Source: Herminiimonas sp.
GTDB lineage: Bacteria > Pseudomonadota > Gammaproteobacteria > Burkholderiales > Burkholderiaceae_D
Assembly: GCA_028292315.1 (NCBI GenBank)
Contig: JAQGMO010000129.1
Span: forward strand, 1-34,637
Reading direction: 5' to 3'
DNA length: 34,637 bases
The first letter of the stretch is position 1, and the number at the start of each line of letters is the position of its first letter. The notes under the pieces are model-generated. The model worked only from the letters and a program-made list of their open reading frames with translations. It did no database searches and was not told where the DNA came from. Made by a program: the position numbers and the translations under genes. Of the stretch, positions 1-6,302 are shown piece after piece.

Positions 1-2
1 CG

Positions 3-120
3 TCGAAAGGCGCGCTCAATGCAAGGACTTTTGGCATGGCGCGCGCTGGCGCCTGAAATCCGGGTCAATGCGGTCGGGCCCGGCATGGTCGAAACACCGT
101 GTCTGCAAAAGGGACGGCCC
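3..120 (+). pseudogene. Short-chain dehydrogenase (SDR) C-terminal remnant, frameshifted
   Basis: Reading from base 3 gives SKGALNARTFGMARA, the usual SDR helix after the catalytic YxxxK (the Lys is in SKGAL). That frame stops at about base 54. The next frame, entered near base 37, continues with LAPEIRVNAVGPGMVETP, the standard SDR strand and PG motif. Joining the two needs one extra base near positions 37-42, so a single-base deletion is the simplest explanation. After VETP no recognisable SDR C-terminus follows, and the convergent YihY gene ends at 143. The gene is therefore frameshifted and probably also cut short. The 5' part lies outside the window. The end coordinate is approximate. 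A sequencing error would explain the frameshift but not the missing C-terminus. Confidence 0.6.
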
Positions 121-142
121 TGCTCGATTTCTTGGCAGGTCG

Positions 143-1054
143 TCAGTCGGTGCGCAGCGGTTGCGGCGGCAAATCCTGCGTACCGCGCCCTACCCGTTCA
201 TATTCGGAGATCACCTGCCCGCCGAGCAGTAACAGCGTCGCGCCGATTTCAAGCGATAGCAAGACGATGATCGCCGTCGTCAGCGAGCCATACACCACGT
301 TCACCTGTGACAGCGTCGAGTAATACCAGACGAGCACGTGGCGCGTGATTTCCCACAGAAAGGCCGCCGTGACACCGCCGATCAGCGCATGCTGCAGTGA
401 CAATCGTCCTACCGGCATAACGAGATAGACCGAAGTCAGGACAAAGATTTCACCGGTGACGCCGAGCAGGTAAAACATGACGCCCGAGAAACTGCCAAGC
501 GACCTGCTCCTGCCAAACAGTTCAATACTTGCCTCTCCCACTGCCTGCAAGGCGCCGGACACCAGCGTTACCAGCAGCAGGCCGAAACCGAGGAACAGAA
601 TATAGCAATAAGGCAGCAGCGCCGAAATCAGGAAATGGCGGCGGCGTATGGCTACCCGGTGGATGAAAATCACCGACATCGCATTTTCAAGCACGGTAAA
701 CGCCAGCGAGCTGAAAAATATCATGGTCACCAGCAGCAGCCATCCGATGACGTCGCGATGCGCCATGAAGTTGGCCAGTTCCGTGACGATGGCCTTCGAC
801 TGGCCCGGTATCAGCCACTCGAGATAACGCGCCAGCGCCTGCAGCACTTCAGCCTCGCCGATGACATGCGACAGCGCAATGACAAACAGGATTAGCAGCG
901 GCACGATCGAGAGCAAGGCATAATATGCGACCGCGCCTGCCAGCAACAGGCCCTGGTTGGCGCGGAACGCCTTCAGCACCTGGAGCGCAAAGGCGCCCGG
1001 ATGCGTTACAACATATTCGGCCTGCGGACTCATGATCTTCATACTGTCTGCCAT
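143..1054 (-). CDS. YihY/virulence factor BrkB family inner-membrane protein
   Basis: Predicted 303-residue polytopic membrane protein of the YihY/BrkB (formerly 'ribonuclease BN') family. The N-terminal cytoplasmic stretch leads into LLLAGAVAYYALLSIVPLLILFV, the family's typical first helix with the AYY.L.S..PLL pattern. About five further hydrophobic segments follow, including one ending in the family-typical LEIGATLLLLGGQ near the C-terminus. The transported substrate is unknown, and the old RNase BN assignment is not supported for this family. I chose the ATG at 1054 (MADSMK), which has a GGAA just upstream. An in-frame ATG at 1105 would add 17 atypical residues. The gene stands alone and converges with the SDR remnant. 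Confidence 0.88.
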   Translation of the reverse strand: MADSMKIMSPQAEYVVTHPGAFALQVLKAFRANQGLLLAGAVAYYALLSIVPLLILFVIALSHVIGEAEVLQALARYLEWLIPGQSKAIVTELANFMAHRDVIGWLLLVTMIFFSSLAFTVLENAMSVIFIHRVAIRRRHFLISALLPYCYILFLGFGLLLVTLVSGALQAVGEASIELFGRSRSLGSFSGVMFYLLGVTGEIFVLTSVYLVMPVGRLSLQHALIGGVTAAFLWEITRHVLVWYYSTLSQVNVVYGSLTTAIIVLLSLEIGATLLLLGGQVISEYERVGRGTQDLPPQPLRTD

Positions 1055-1183
1055 AGTAAGGTTCCAGATGATACCGCGCTGGCAGAGATTCTTGTGACAG
1101 TACAACGGATTACGCCGCTAATCATGCAAATTCACCTGGCAATAAGTGGATCAACCCTTGAGTTGAAATGGGGTTCGCGAGAT

Positions 1184-1215
1184 AATAATCGATAGTCTAA
1201 ATTTAGTCGATTATT
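1184..1215. promoter_or_regulatory. Candidate GntR operator pair upstream of the regulator gene
   Basis: Two half-matching copies of a palindrome lie 18 bp apart, centre to centre, 42-73 bp before the gntR start: AATAATCGAT at 1184-1193 and TCGATTATT at 1207-1215. Together they form an inverted repeat of 9-bp arms. A perfect version, AATAATCGATTATT, lies at 5288-5301 upstream of the catabolic operon. The shared sequence and its placement suggest autoregulation plus control of the operon by the GntR protein. This is inference. The sites do not match the FadR consensus in an obvious way. Confidence 0.5.
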
Positions 1216-1256
1216 TATAGCAACCCTTCTAACGGTCGGGTTTACAGGAGTAATGA

Positions 1257-1949
1257 ATGGATGAAAGCAAGTCGCTGCCAACCGGCAGCAGAGCCACACT
1301 TGCGTCATCGTTGACGGCCCAACTGCGGTTGCAAATCATGCGCGGAGAAATCGCCCCGGGCAGCAAGCTCAGGCTGGAGGAACTGCGCGATACCTATGGC
1401 GTCAGTCTCAGCCCGTTGCGCGAGTCGCTGTCGCGACTGGGCGCCGAGGGCCTTGTCATTATAGAAGATCAGCGTGGCTACCGGGTTGCCCCGGTCTCGC
1501 GCGCCAATCTGGAAGAAGTGACGCGCCTGCGCATCGAACTGGAGTCACTGGCCTTGCGCGAATCGATACGGCTCGGCGACGACCGTTGGGAAGAATCGCT
1601 GGTCGCGTCATTCCATACCTTGCAAAAGATCGAGAAGCTGCGTCATTTGCCGGAAAAAATGGAAGAATGGGAACGTGCGCATCACAGCTTTCATGTGGCG
1701 CTGCTCGGGGCCTGCGGAATGCCGCTGCTGCTCCAATTCTGTTCAACGCTGCAAGACCTGAGCGATCGCTACCGCCGCATCTATCTGCAGCAGGGACGCC
1801 GTCCGCCGGAACGCGACATCTCGGCGGAGCACCGGTCGGTCATGGAAGCGGCACTTGCGCGCGATGAAGAAAAGTCGATCAGGTACCTGCGCGAAAACAT
1901 CGAGCGCACCGGCGCCTATATTCTCTCGATCCTCGACGACGACCTATGA
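1257..1949 (+). CDS. GntR-family transcriptional regulator with FCD domain
   Basis: 230-residue regulator of the FadR/FCD branch. An N-terminal winged helix-turn-helix (about residues 12-80) contains the GntR signature LRLEELRDTYGVSLSPLRESLSRL. The C-terminal all-helical FCD domain (about 88-222) carries candidate metal-binding histidines H142/H146 (AHHSFH) and H192 (AEH). FCD regulators bind small organic acids or pathway intermediates and usually repress neighbouring catabolic genes. The start is set by AGGAG at 1246-1250, six bases before the ATG. The gene converges with the dioxygenase/hydrolase operon ending at 2017 and shares a palindromic motif with that operon's upstream region, so it is probably the local regulator. 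The effector is unknown. Confidence 0.92.
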   Translation: MDESKSLPTGSRATLASSLTAQLRLQIMRGEIAPGSKLRLEELRDTYGVSLSPLRESLSRLGAEGLVIIEDQRGYRVAPVSRANLEEVTRLRIELESLALRESIRLGDDRWEESLVASFHTLQKIEKLRHLPEKMEEWERAHHSFHVALLGACGMPLLLQFCSTLQDLSDRYRRIYLQQGRRPPERDISAEHRSVMEAALARDEEKSIRYLRENIERTGAYILSILDDDL

Positions 1950-2016
1950 GCCGGCGGCGCCGGCACCATCCGCCCGCGGCGCTGTAACATCGCCGGGAGC
2001 GGTTCGCCGGATGCGC

Positions 2017-3021
2017 TTATTCAAGCCTGATGTTGGCGCGCTTGACAAGCCCATCCCACTTCACGCGCTCGCTCTTGATAAACGTATCGAATTCCGCCGG
2101 CTGATTGCCGACGCCGCGTACGCCGAGCGCGGCCAGCCGCTGGACCACGTCCGGTTCATTCAGCGCCTTGGCGGTTTCGGCGCTCAGCCGGTCGATGATG
2201 GCTTGCGGCGTTTTTGCCGGTGCCACAATGCCGAACCAGGACGAGACTTCGAAGCCCGGCAATCCGGCCTCGCTTGCGGTCGGAACATCGGGCAGCTGGG
2301 GCAGGCGCTGCTTTGCGGCTACCGCCAGGATCTGCACTTTGCCCGATTTCATTTGCGGTATGACCGAGGGTGGATTGTCGACGCTGCCGGCCAGGGTACC
2401 GCTAACCACCGCCCCCACCGACTCGGCACCGCTCTTGTAGGGAACATGGGTTATCTTGATATTGGCTGCGCGCTGGAAAAGTTCCATGCCGAGATGGCCG
2501 GTCGTTCCGTTGCCGGGCGAACTGAAAAATACCTTGTCTTCGTTTTCCTTTGCGTACTGAATGAATTCGGACAGGGTCTTCGCCCGGACCGACGAACTGA
2601 CCACGACCACCATCGGCATGTCGGCCACCAGCGACACCGGCGCAAATCCGTTGACCGGGTCAAAACTGAGCTTGGGATAAAGGCTGCCGTTGATCGAGAC
2701 GATGCCGGCCGACGCCATCAGCAAGGTATAGCCGTCGGGCTCCGCTTTTGCCACCACATCGGCGCCGATGTTGCCGCCGGCGCCAGGCCGATTCTCTACG
2801 ATCACGGGCGTGCCCATCGACTTCGATAACTTGTCGCCGACCAGTCGTGCCATGACATCGGCGACGCCGCCGGCGGCGAATGGCGCGATCAGTTTGATCG
2901 GCTTGTTCGGATAGTTCGCCGCTCCTGCCGCGCTCTGTGCCGCAACCGGTCCGGCCAGCATCGCGCCGACCGTGAAAATGGCTAGTGCGGCGCCCGCTTT
3001 GACCCTTATCCTCATGCTCAT
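2017..3021 (-). CDS. Bug-family tripartite tricarboxylate transporter substrate-binding protein
   Basis: 334-residue periplasmic solute receptor of the Bug/TctC family. A signal peptide (residues 1-28, ending AGPVAAQ) is followed by the family opening YPNKPIKLIAPFAAGGVADV and the ENRPGAGGNIGADVVAKAEPDGYTLL block, which are hallmarks of Bug proteins. Bug proteins bind carboxylates or aromatic acids for TctAB-type permeases, but no tctA or tctB lies in the window, so this is an orphan receptor. GAGGAGA just before the ATG supports this start. It is the last gene of the minus-strand operon with the extradiol dioxygenase, 80 bp downstream of it. It may therefore capture the aromatic acid substrate, or a product, of that pathway. 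Confidence 0.94.
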   Translation of the reverse strand: MSMRIRVKAGAALAIFTVGAMLAGPVAAQSAAGAANYPNKPIKLIAPFAAGGVADVMARLVGDKLSKSMGTPVIVENRPGAGGNIGADVVAKAEPDGYTLLMASAGIVSINGSLYPKLSFDPVNGFAPVSLVADMPMVVVVSSSVRAKTLSEFIQYAKENEDKVFFSSPGNGTTGHLGMELFQRAANIKITHVPYKSGAESVGAVVSGTLAGSVDNPPSVIPQMKSGKVQILAVAAKQRLPQLPDVPTASEAGLPGFEVSSWFGIVAPAKTPQAIIDRLSAETAKALNEPDVVQRLAALGVRGVGNQPAEFDTFIKSERVKWDGLVKRANIRLE

Positions 3022-3101
3022 ATCCGTCTCCTCGTTATTGATGAATAGTCCGGTTTTTATTTGCTGCGTATATTTGTTCCGGCACTTCTATTCCCGCGTT
3101 T

Positions 3102-3920
3102 TCAGACCCCTGCCGAAAGGACCGCCCCTGTGACCGCATAAGCGGGTATCGGCAGATAACACAGCAGTTCGCGTGAACGGCCTTCTATGGCGCCTGCCAG
3201 CGCGACCCAGGCGCGTATCTCATGCCCGCCGGGTCCGCCTTCCTTCACAATCGTGTCATCGCTGAATGCTGTCATCCCGGCGCGATCGCCGACCATGAAT
3301 GCATCGACAAATTGTTGATCGAAGTCGGTGCCGATCCGGCCCGACTCGATCATCGCCGGCCAATGCGACAATCCGCCTGTCGCCAATATGCCGATCCGTT
3401 CCGGACGCTGCGCAATCGCCCGCCCCAGCGCCTGACCCAGGCGGTAACAACGGTCGAGCGGCGCCAGCGGTGGCGCCAGGCAGTTCATAATCAATGGGAT
3501 CACCGGCACGTTGTTTTGCGGCGCCAGCAGGTGCAGCGGCACCATGAGGCCATGATCAAGGACCAGTTCCTCGGAATGCGACAAATCGATATCTGCCATT
3601 ACGTCGCGGGCAATTGCGCGCGCCAGTCCGGCGGCCCCGGGCACCCGCCGCTTGGGAATCTTCAGGAAATGCTCATCCTCGATCGGGCCCAGGTAATCTT
3701 CCGCCAGGCCGATGCAAAATGACGGCATATTATTCATGAAGAAATTGGAAAAATGCTCGGCCGTGATCACGATAAGCGCGTCCAGGCGGGCTGCCTCGAA
3801 ACGCTTTGCCAATTCGGCATACGCGCCGAAAAACGCCGCCTTTTGCGCGTCTTCCGCGAGTTCACGGCGCGACGCAATGCCTGGCGCATGGTTTGCCGCG
3901 GCAGCGAATGCGAGTGTCAT
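3102..3920 (-). CDS. LigB-type (class III) extradiol ring-cleavage dioxygenase, catalytic subunit
   Basis: 272-residue catalytic subunit of the LigB family, which opens catechol-like rings next to the hydroxyls using Fe(II) and O2. Candidate iron ligands are H11 (ANHAPG), H56 (TAEHFSNFF) and E234 (GGHEIRAW), matching the LigB His-His-Glu set. H186 (GGLSHWP) corresponds to the catalytic base, and H123 is also conserved in this family. Its ATG overlaps the stop of the LigA-like gene (ATGA), a sign of translational coupling and of an alpha/beta complex like protocatechuate 4,5-dioxygenase. A C-C hydrolase gene upstream suggests that the cleaved product is a vinylogous 1,5-diketone rather than a semialdehyde. 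The true substrate cannot be read from the sequence. Confidence 0.9.
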   Translation of the reverse strand: MTLAFAAAANHAPGIASRRELAEDAQKAAFFGAYAELAKRFEAARLDALIVITAEHFSNFFMNNMPSFCIGLAEDYLGPIEDEHFLKIPKRRVPGAAGLARAIARDVMADIDLSHSEELVLDHGLMVPLHLLAPQNNVPVIPLIMNCLAPPLAPLDRCYRLGQALGRAIAQRPERIGILATGGLSHWPAMIESGRIGTDFDQQFVDAFMVGDRAGMTAFSDDTIVKEGGPGGHEIRAWVALAGAIEGRSRELLCYLPIPAYAVTGAVLSAGV

Positions 3921-4195
3921 GCCGATTGTCCCTCATGCCGCTGGACGCCGTTTTTCAGCGCCTGGATATATTGCGGCCATGCCAGCCCGGCGCGGCCGCC
4001 GAACGGCGCCAACAGCAGAGGATGAACATTCATTGCATATAAGGTACCGACGTCGGCCTCGATCAGTGCTTTGCGCTCGTGGCCCGTCAGGTCATAGGCA
4101 TCGAGAAATCCTTCGACATCGCACTGGAAACGTTCCGACATGTCCGGCTGGTTATTGATTTGAAAAAGAACTTTTTGCACCTGGTACAAGCTCAT
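3917..4195 (-). CDS. LigA-like small (alpha) subunit of extradiol dioxygenase
   Basis: 92-residue protein of the LigA family (aromatic-ring-opening dioxygenase alpha subunit). Recognisable features are the helical core, with F..D.EGFLDAYDLTGHERKALIEADV, and the later GGRAGLAWPQYIQAL segment. In protocatechuate 4,5-dioxygenase, LigA caps the LigB active site. The start at 4195 (MSLYQVQ) is chosen because AAGGA lies about six bases upstream. An in-frame ATG at 4273 would add a 26-residue tail with no family resemblance. The stop overlaps the start of the LigB-like gene, so the two are almost certainly made together. The hydrolase gene ends 108 bp upstream. Confidence 0.88.
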   Translation of the reverse strand: MSLYQVQKVLFQINNQPDMSERFQCDVEGFLDAYDLTGHERKALIEADVGTLYAMNVHPLLLAPFGGRAGLAWPQYIQALKNGVQRHEGQSA

Positions 4196-4303
4196 GGTTT
4201 TCCTTCGAATACTTTGTGCGGGCAGAAACGCGGCCTGCGTTACCGGTGGTGATCGCATGCACTGTGCCGGCAAGCTGGTTCACTGTCGGTACGTTGGTCC
4301 CGT

Positions 4304-5152
4304 TCAATTCAATAGAAATTCGATTTGGGTACGATTGAAATTGTCTGCGTCTTCAAACTGCGGCCAGTGTCCGCACTGGTCCATTACAACGAAGCGGCTG
4401 TTCGGCAGGGCCGCGGCCAGTCGCTGCCCGACCTCGACGGTGCTGCCGGGATCGTGCGAGGTCCATAAGACCAGCGCGGGTGCCGCCACGGTGGCCAGTT
4501 CCTCTTTGGTAAGCAGGTTCGGCATCCGAAATTCCGGCGTGTGAAGGCAAACGATATTTTCCATGGCTTTGGCAAAACCTGGCTGGGTATAGACACGATA
4601 TCGCATCTCGACCATTTCTTCGGTGACGATGCTCGGATCGAGCATCAGCCATTCGAGCCGCTTGCGAATATTGTCGCGGTTTGGTTCGCGCGCCGCATTA
4701 ATACTGAGCATATGAAAACGGGCGCTGCGTTCCGGATCGAAATGCGAGCCGGCGGCGGTGTTCAACACGATCTTGCCGACCCGTTCCGGGCGGGTTGACG
4801 CCATGCGGGCGGCTACCCATCCGCCCAGCGACTCACCCGAAATATGCGCCCGGTCGAGCCGCATCGCATCCATGAAGTCGCAGACGTGCTGTACATAATT
4901 GCGGGGCTGATAGGGATAGTCCGGCTTATCGGAATAGCCGTGGCCGACCATATCAATGGCAAACACATGGAAGTGTTCGGCATGGGCTACGATGTTTTTG
5001 AGGTAGGCTTCGAGATAGCCTCCGCTACCATGCAGGAAGATCAGCACCGGCTTGCCGCGGCTTCCCGCTTCAAGATACCGCGTGCGCACCGGGCCCGCCT
5101 GCACGAACCCTATTTTGTACTCGCTTCCAACGAGGCTTAACCACATCGACAT
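4304..5152 (-). CDS. Alpha/beta-fold hydrolase, likely meta-cleavage product (C-C bond) hydrolase
   Basis: 282-residue alpha/beta hydrolase resembling MhpC/BphD/CarC-type enzymes that split ring-cleavage products. The oxyanion segment is LIFLHGSGG (about residues 36-45). The nucleophile elbow is SGESLGGWVA (S108), the acid D234 (WTSHDPGS) and the catalytic histidine H262 (DQCGHWPQFED), with D/H spacing usual for the family. A lid domain lies between S108 and D234. AGGAG precedes the ATG at 5152 by five bases. An ATG at 5167 also exists but has no ribosome-binding site. The gene opens the operon with the LigA/LigB pair, which is the main reason for the C-C hydrolase call. An ester hydrolase remains possible. 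A perfect palindrome (5288-5301) lies about 136 bp upstream. Confidence 0.85.
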   Translation of the reverse strand: MSMWLSLVGSEYKIGFVQAGPVRTRYLEAGSRGKPVLIFLHGSGGYLEAYLKNIVAHAEHFHVFAIDMVGHGYSDKPDYPYQPRNYVQHVCDFMDAMRLDRAHISGESLGGWVAARMASTRPERVGKIVLNTAAGSHFDPERSARFHMLSINAAREPNRDNIRKRLEWLMLDPSIVTEEMVEMRYRVYTQPGFAKAMENIVCLHTPEFRMPNLLTKEELATVAAPALVLWTSHDPGSTVEVGQRLAAALPNSRFVVMDQCGHWPQFEDADNFNRTQIEFLLN

Positions 5153-5287
5153 CATATCTCCTGCCATTCATTTGATTTTTTTAACCCGCGCACGACGCTG
5201 TGGATCGCCTGTCCATTTGTCAGCTGTCCGCCATAGGCCCCGACATGCATGTCGAATTGGCCGCCGCTCGCGGTCGATGATTTTTAT

Positions 5288-5301
5288 AATAATCGATTAT
5301 T
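5288..5301. promoter_or_regulatory. Perfect palindrome AATAATCGATTATT, candidate GntR operator
   Basis: A 14-bp perfect palindrome between the minus-strand catabolic operon (start 5152) and the plus-strand 21-codon frame (start 5334). Both imperfect sites before the GntR gene (1184-1215) share its core, so the same regulator probably binds here. The surrounding bases are AT-rich, as expected for a promoter. Confidence 0.5.
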
Positions 5302-5333
5302 CTTTAAATTACATCAAGAATAGGAGATATTTT

Positions 5334-5399
5334 ATGAGGGGAAAGGCCGAGGGGAATGTGATGCGAGACGAGTACGGGAGCATACCGGTATGGATATAG
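5334..5399 (+). CDS. 21-residue open frame with strong ribosome-binding site, divergent from the catabolic operon
   Basis: An ATG at 5334 follows AGGAG (5322-5326) with a normal spacer and reads 21 codons to a TAG at 5397. The peptide begins MRGKAEGNVMRDEYG and has no recognisable domain. It lies 32 bp downstream of the palindrome at 5288-5301, so it may be expressed divergently from the hydrolase operon. It could be a small peptide or leader, or the surviving 5' end of a deleted catabolic gene: the strong SD and operator fit a real gene start, and nothing homologous continues after the stop. Not recognised. The call rests on the ribosome-binding site and context only. Confidence 0.3.
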   Translation: MRGKAEGNVMRDEYGSIPVWI

Positions 5400-5450
5400 C
5401 CGCCTGGTGGAATTGCATGAGGCGGCAAACAGTATGTCCCGTGTGCTGTT

Positions 5451-5510
5451 TTACGTGAAGATGATTACCAGGATTATGATCAGTAATAAGGTACCAATGC
5501 CGATATACAT
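5451..5510 (-). CDS. 19-residue hydrophobic small membrane protein
   Basis: On the minus strand, GAGGAG at 5518-5523 is followed by an ATG at 5510 and the frame MYIGIGTLLLIIILVIIFT, then TAA. The ribosome-binding site is near-ideal (AGGAG, 7-base spacer). The product would be a single transmembrane helix with a short MYIGIGT head, typical of bacterial small membrane proteins. I cannot assign a family with certainty or a function. It lies alone in a gene-poor stretch between the aromatic operon and the lysine-rich small protein. The nearly pure Ile/Leu/Val composition and good SD argue against chance, but expression is unproven. Confidence 0.5.
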   Translation of the reverse strand: MYIGIGTLLLIIILVIIFT

Positions 5511-5840
5511 AAGTATCTCCTCAATGTCGTGGTCATTAACTGTTACGGCCCATGATTTGGATATTAGAGGAAACTTTGCGGCGGCTCTGTACGATATCGC
5601 ACGTAACTTGTCATAGTCCTAGGGTTTGAACCTTGGCAAAGTGCTTTGCCTGCTCTATCGTGGCAGCCTTGCCGGCCGAATGCATGGCATGGGGTTTAGC
5701 GTACCCGATACGCACTAACGACAGCCCGACCTAAACCATTACGGGACTGGACGGCAAGAAGGAGAATCTGCTCGCGTCATCTGAACGATGATTCACTGGC
5801 TAAAGTCGAGCAACACGGGCCAAATGGGGTTCAAGCGCCT

Positions 5841-5880
5841 TCTTTTGCTCCCTTTCCTGGCGCAGCAAGAAAAGGAGCAG
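5841..5880. repeat. Palindromic intergenic repeat, copy 1
   Basis: Imperfect inverted repeat with arms TGCTCCCTTTCCT (5846-5858) and AAGAAAAGGAGCA (5867-5879) around a GGCGCAGC loop. The core TTTCCTGGCGCAGCAAGAAA recurs almost unchanged at 6091-6111. It resembles a dispersed REP-like intergenic hairpin. Its genome-wide copy number cannot be seen here. Confidence 0.55.
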
Positions 5881-6084
5881 CTGCCGGTCTGCTACCGGCT
5901 AGTCCCCACGGAGGGTAAACCAAACCGTAGTTTCGAAGTACAGACGAGGCAGCAACGCGCATGCAAATACCCGGACCGAGCAATCACCTGGCGGGCGTCC
6001 ACGACAGGACAAGCACAATTCAATTGGAGAGTACCAACCCCAAGCCCGCTCCGATGCAAAACGGAGGCTACGCGCCTGCTATTG

Positions 6085-6115
6085 CCAGCTTTTCCTGGCG
6101 CACAAGAAAAGCGAA
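6085..6115. repeat. Palindromic intergenic repeat, copy 2
   Basis: Second copy of the hairpin at 5841-5880, with arms GCTTTTC (6089-6095) and GAAAAGC (6106-6112). The core differs from copy 1 by one missing base (GGCGCA-CAAG in place of GGCGCAGCAAG). It lies just downstream of the lysine-rich gene's stop (6123, minus strand) and could also help end its transcript. Confidence 0.5.
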
Positions 6116-6122
6116 AGCCCCC

Positions 6123-6233
6123 TTACTGCCGTTTCTTTTCCTCTTTCTTGACCTTCTTGGCCGCCTTTTTTTCCTTCACGGTCTTGGCCGGTTCCTTCTT
6201 GACCGCTTTCTTGCTGTCCTGGTTTTTGCTCAT
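6123..6233 (-). CDS. Small lysine-rich basic protein (36 residues)
   Basis: An ATG at 6233 preceded by GGGAG (7-base spacer) opens a 36-residue frame beginning MSKNQDSKKAVKKEPAK and ending in KKEEKKRQ. It is about 45% lysine, has repeated AKK/KEKKAAKK blocks and no hydrophobic segment. This is a low-complexity basic protein that could bind nucleic acid or RNA. The biased composition comes from many AAG/AAA codons. A perfect TATAAT at 6290-6295 (minus strand) is placed correctly to drive it. It lies 69 bp downstream of the FimV-like gene on the same strand. I do not recognise a characterised family. Confidence 0.55.
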   Translation of the reverse strand: MSKNQDSKKAVKKEPAKTVKEKKAAKKVKKEEKKRQ

Positions 6234-6289
6234 GTTGGGCTCCCGCGCTGTTTAAATAGGGCACACGATTTAACAATCGTTGCGCACCC

Positions 6290-6295
6290 ATTATA
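6290..6295 (-). promoter_or_regulatory. Candidate -10 element (TATAAT) for the lysine-rich gene
   Basis: The minus strand reads TATAAT between the FimV-like stop (6303) and the small lysine-rich gene (start 6233). No good -35 hexamer is visible 17 bp upstream. A small hairpin, ACGATT/AATCGT (6265-6280), follows within what would be the 5' leader. That hairpin could instead be a weak terminator for the FimV-like gene. Confidence 0.35.
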
Positions 6296-6302
6296 GTGGA
6301 TG

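Larger units (their letters stand above)
5511..6122. other. Gene-poor stretch with hairpins
   Basis: No convincing gene is seen in these 612 bases. The longest plus-strand open frame (5788-6255) crosses two repeat hairpins and runs antisense through the lysine-rich gene, so it is not credible. Structures seen are: GGCAAAG/CTTTGCC at 5635-5650; nested arms GGTTTAG (5693-5699) and CTAAACC (5731-5737) around GCGTA/TACGC (5699-5713); GCCGGT-CTGCT-ACCGGC at 5883-5899; and two copies of a repeat listed separately. The nested structure at 5693-5737 might belong to a small RNA, but nothing supports transcription. Confidence 0.5.

Noticed and set aside
1855-2829. 324-codon plus-strand frame
   Set aside because: It is antisense to the Bug receptor gene and has no family motifs; long opposite-strand frames are common at this GC content.
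5693-5737. Nested hairpins as a possible small RNA
   Set aside because: There is structure but no promoter, terminator or known RNA family resemblance; kept only as a note on the gap.
5788-6255. 155-codon plus-strand frame with hydrophobic C-terminus
   Set aside because: It spans both hairpin repeats, and its hydrophobic end is the antisense reading of the lysine-rich gene's AAG/AAA codons.
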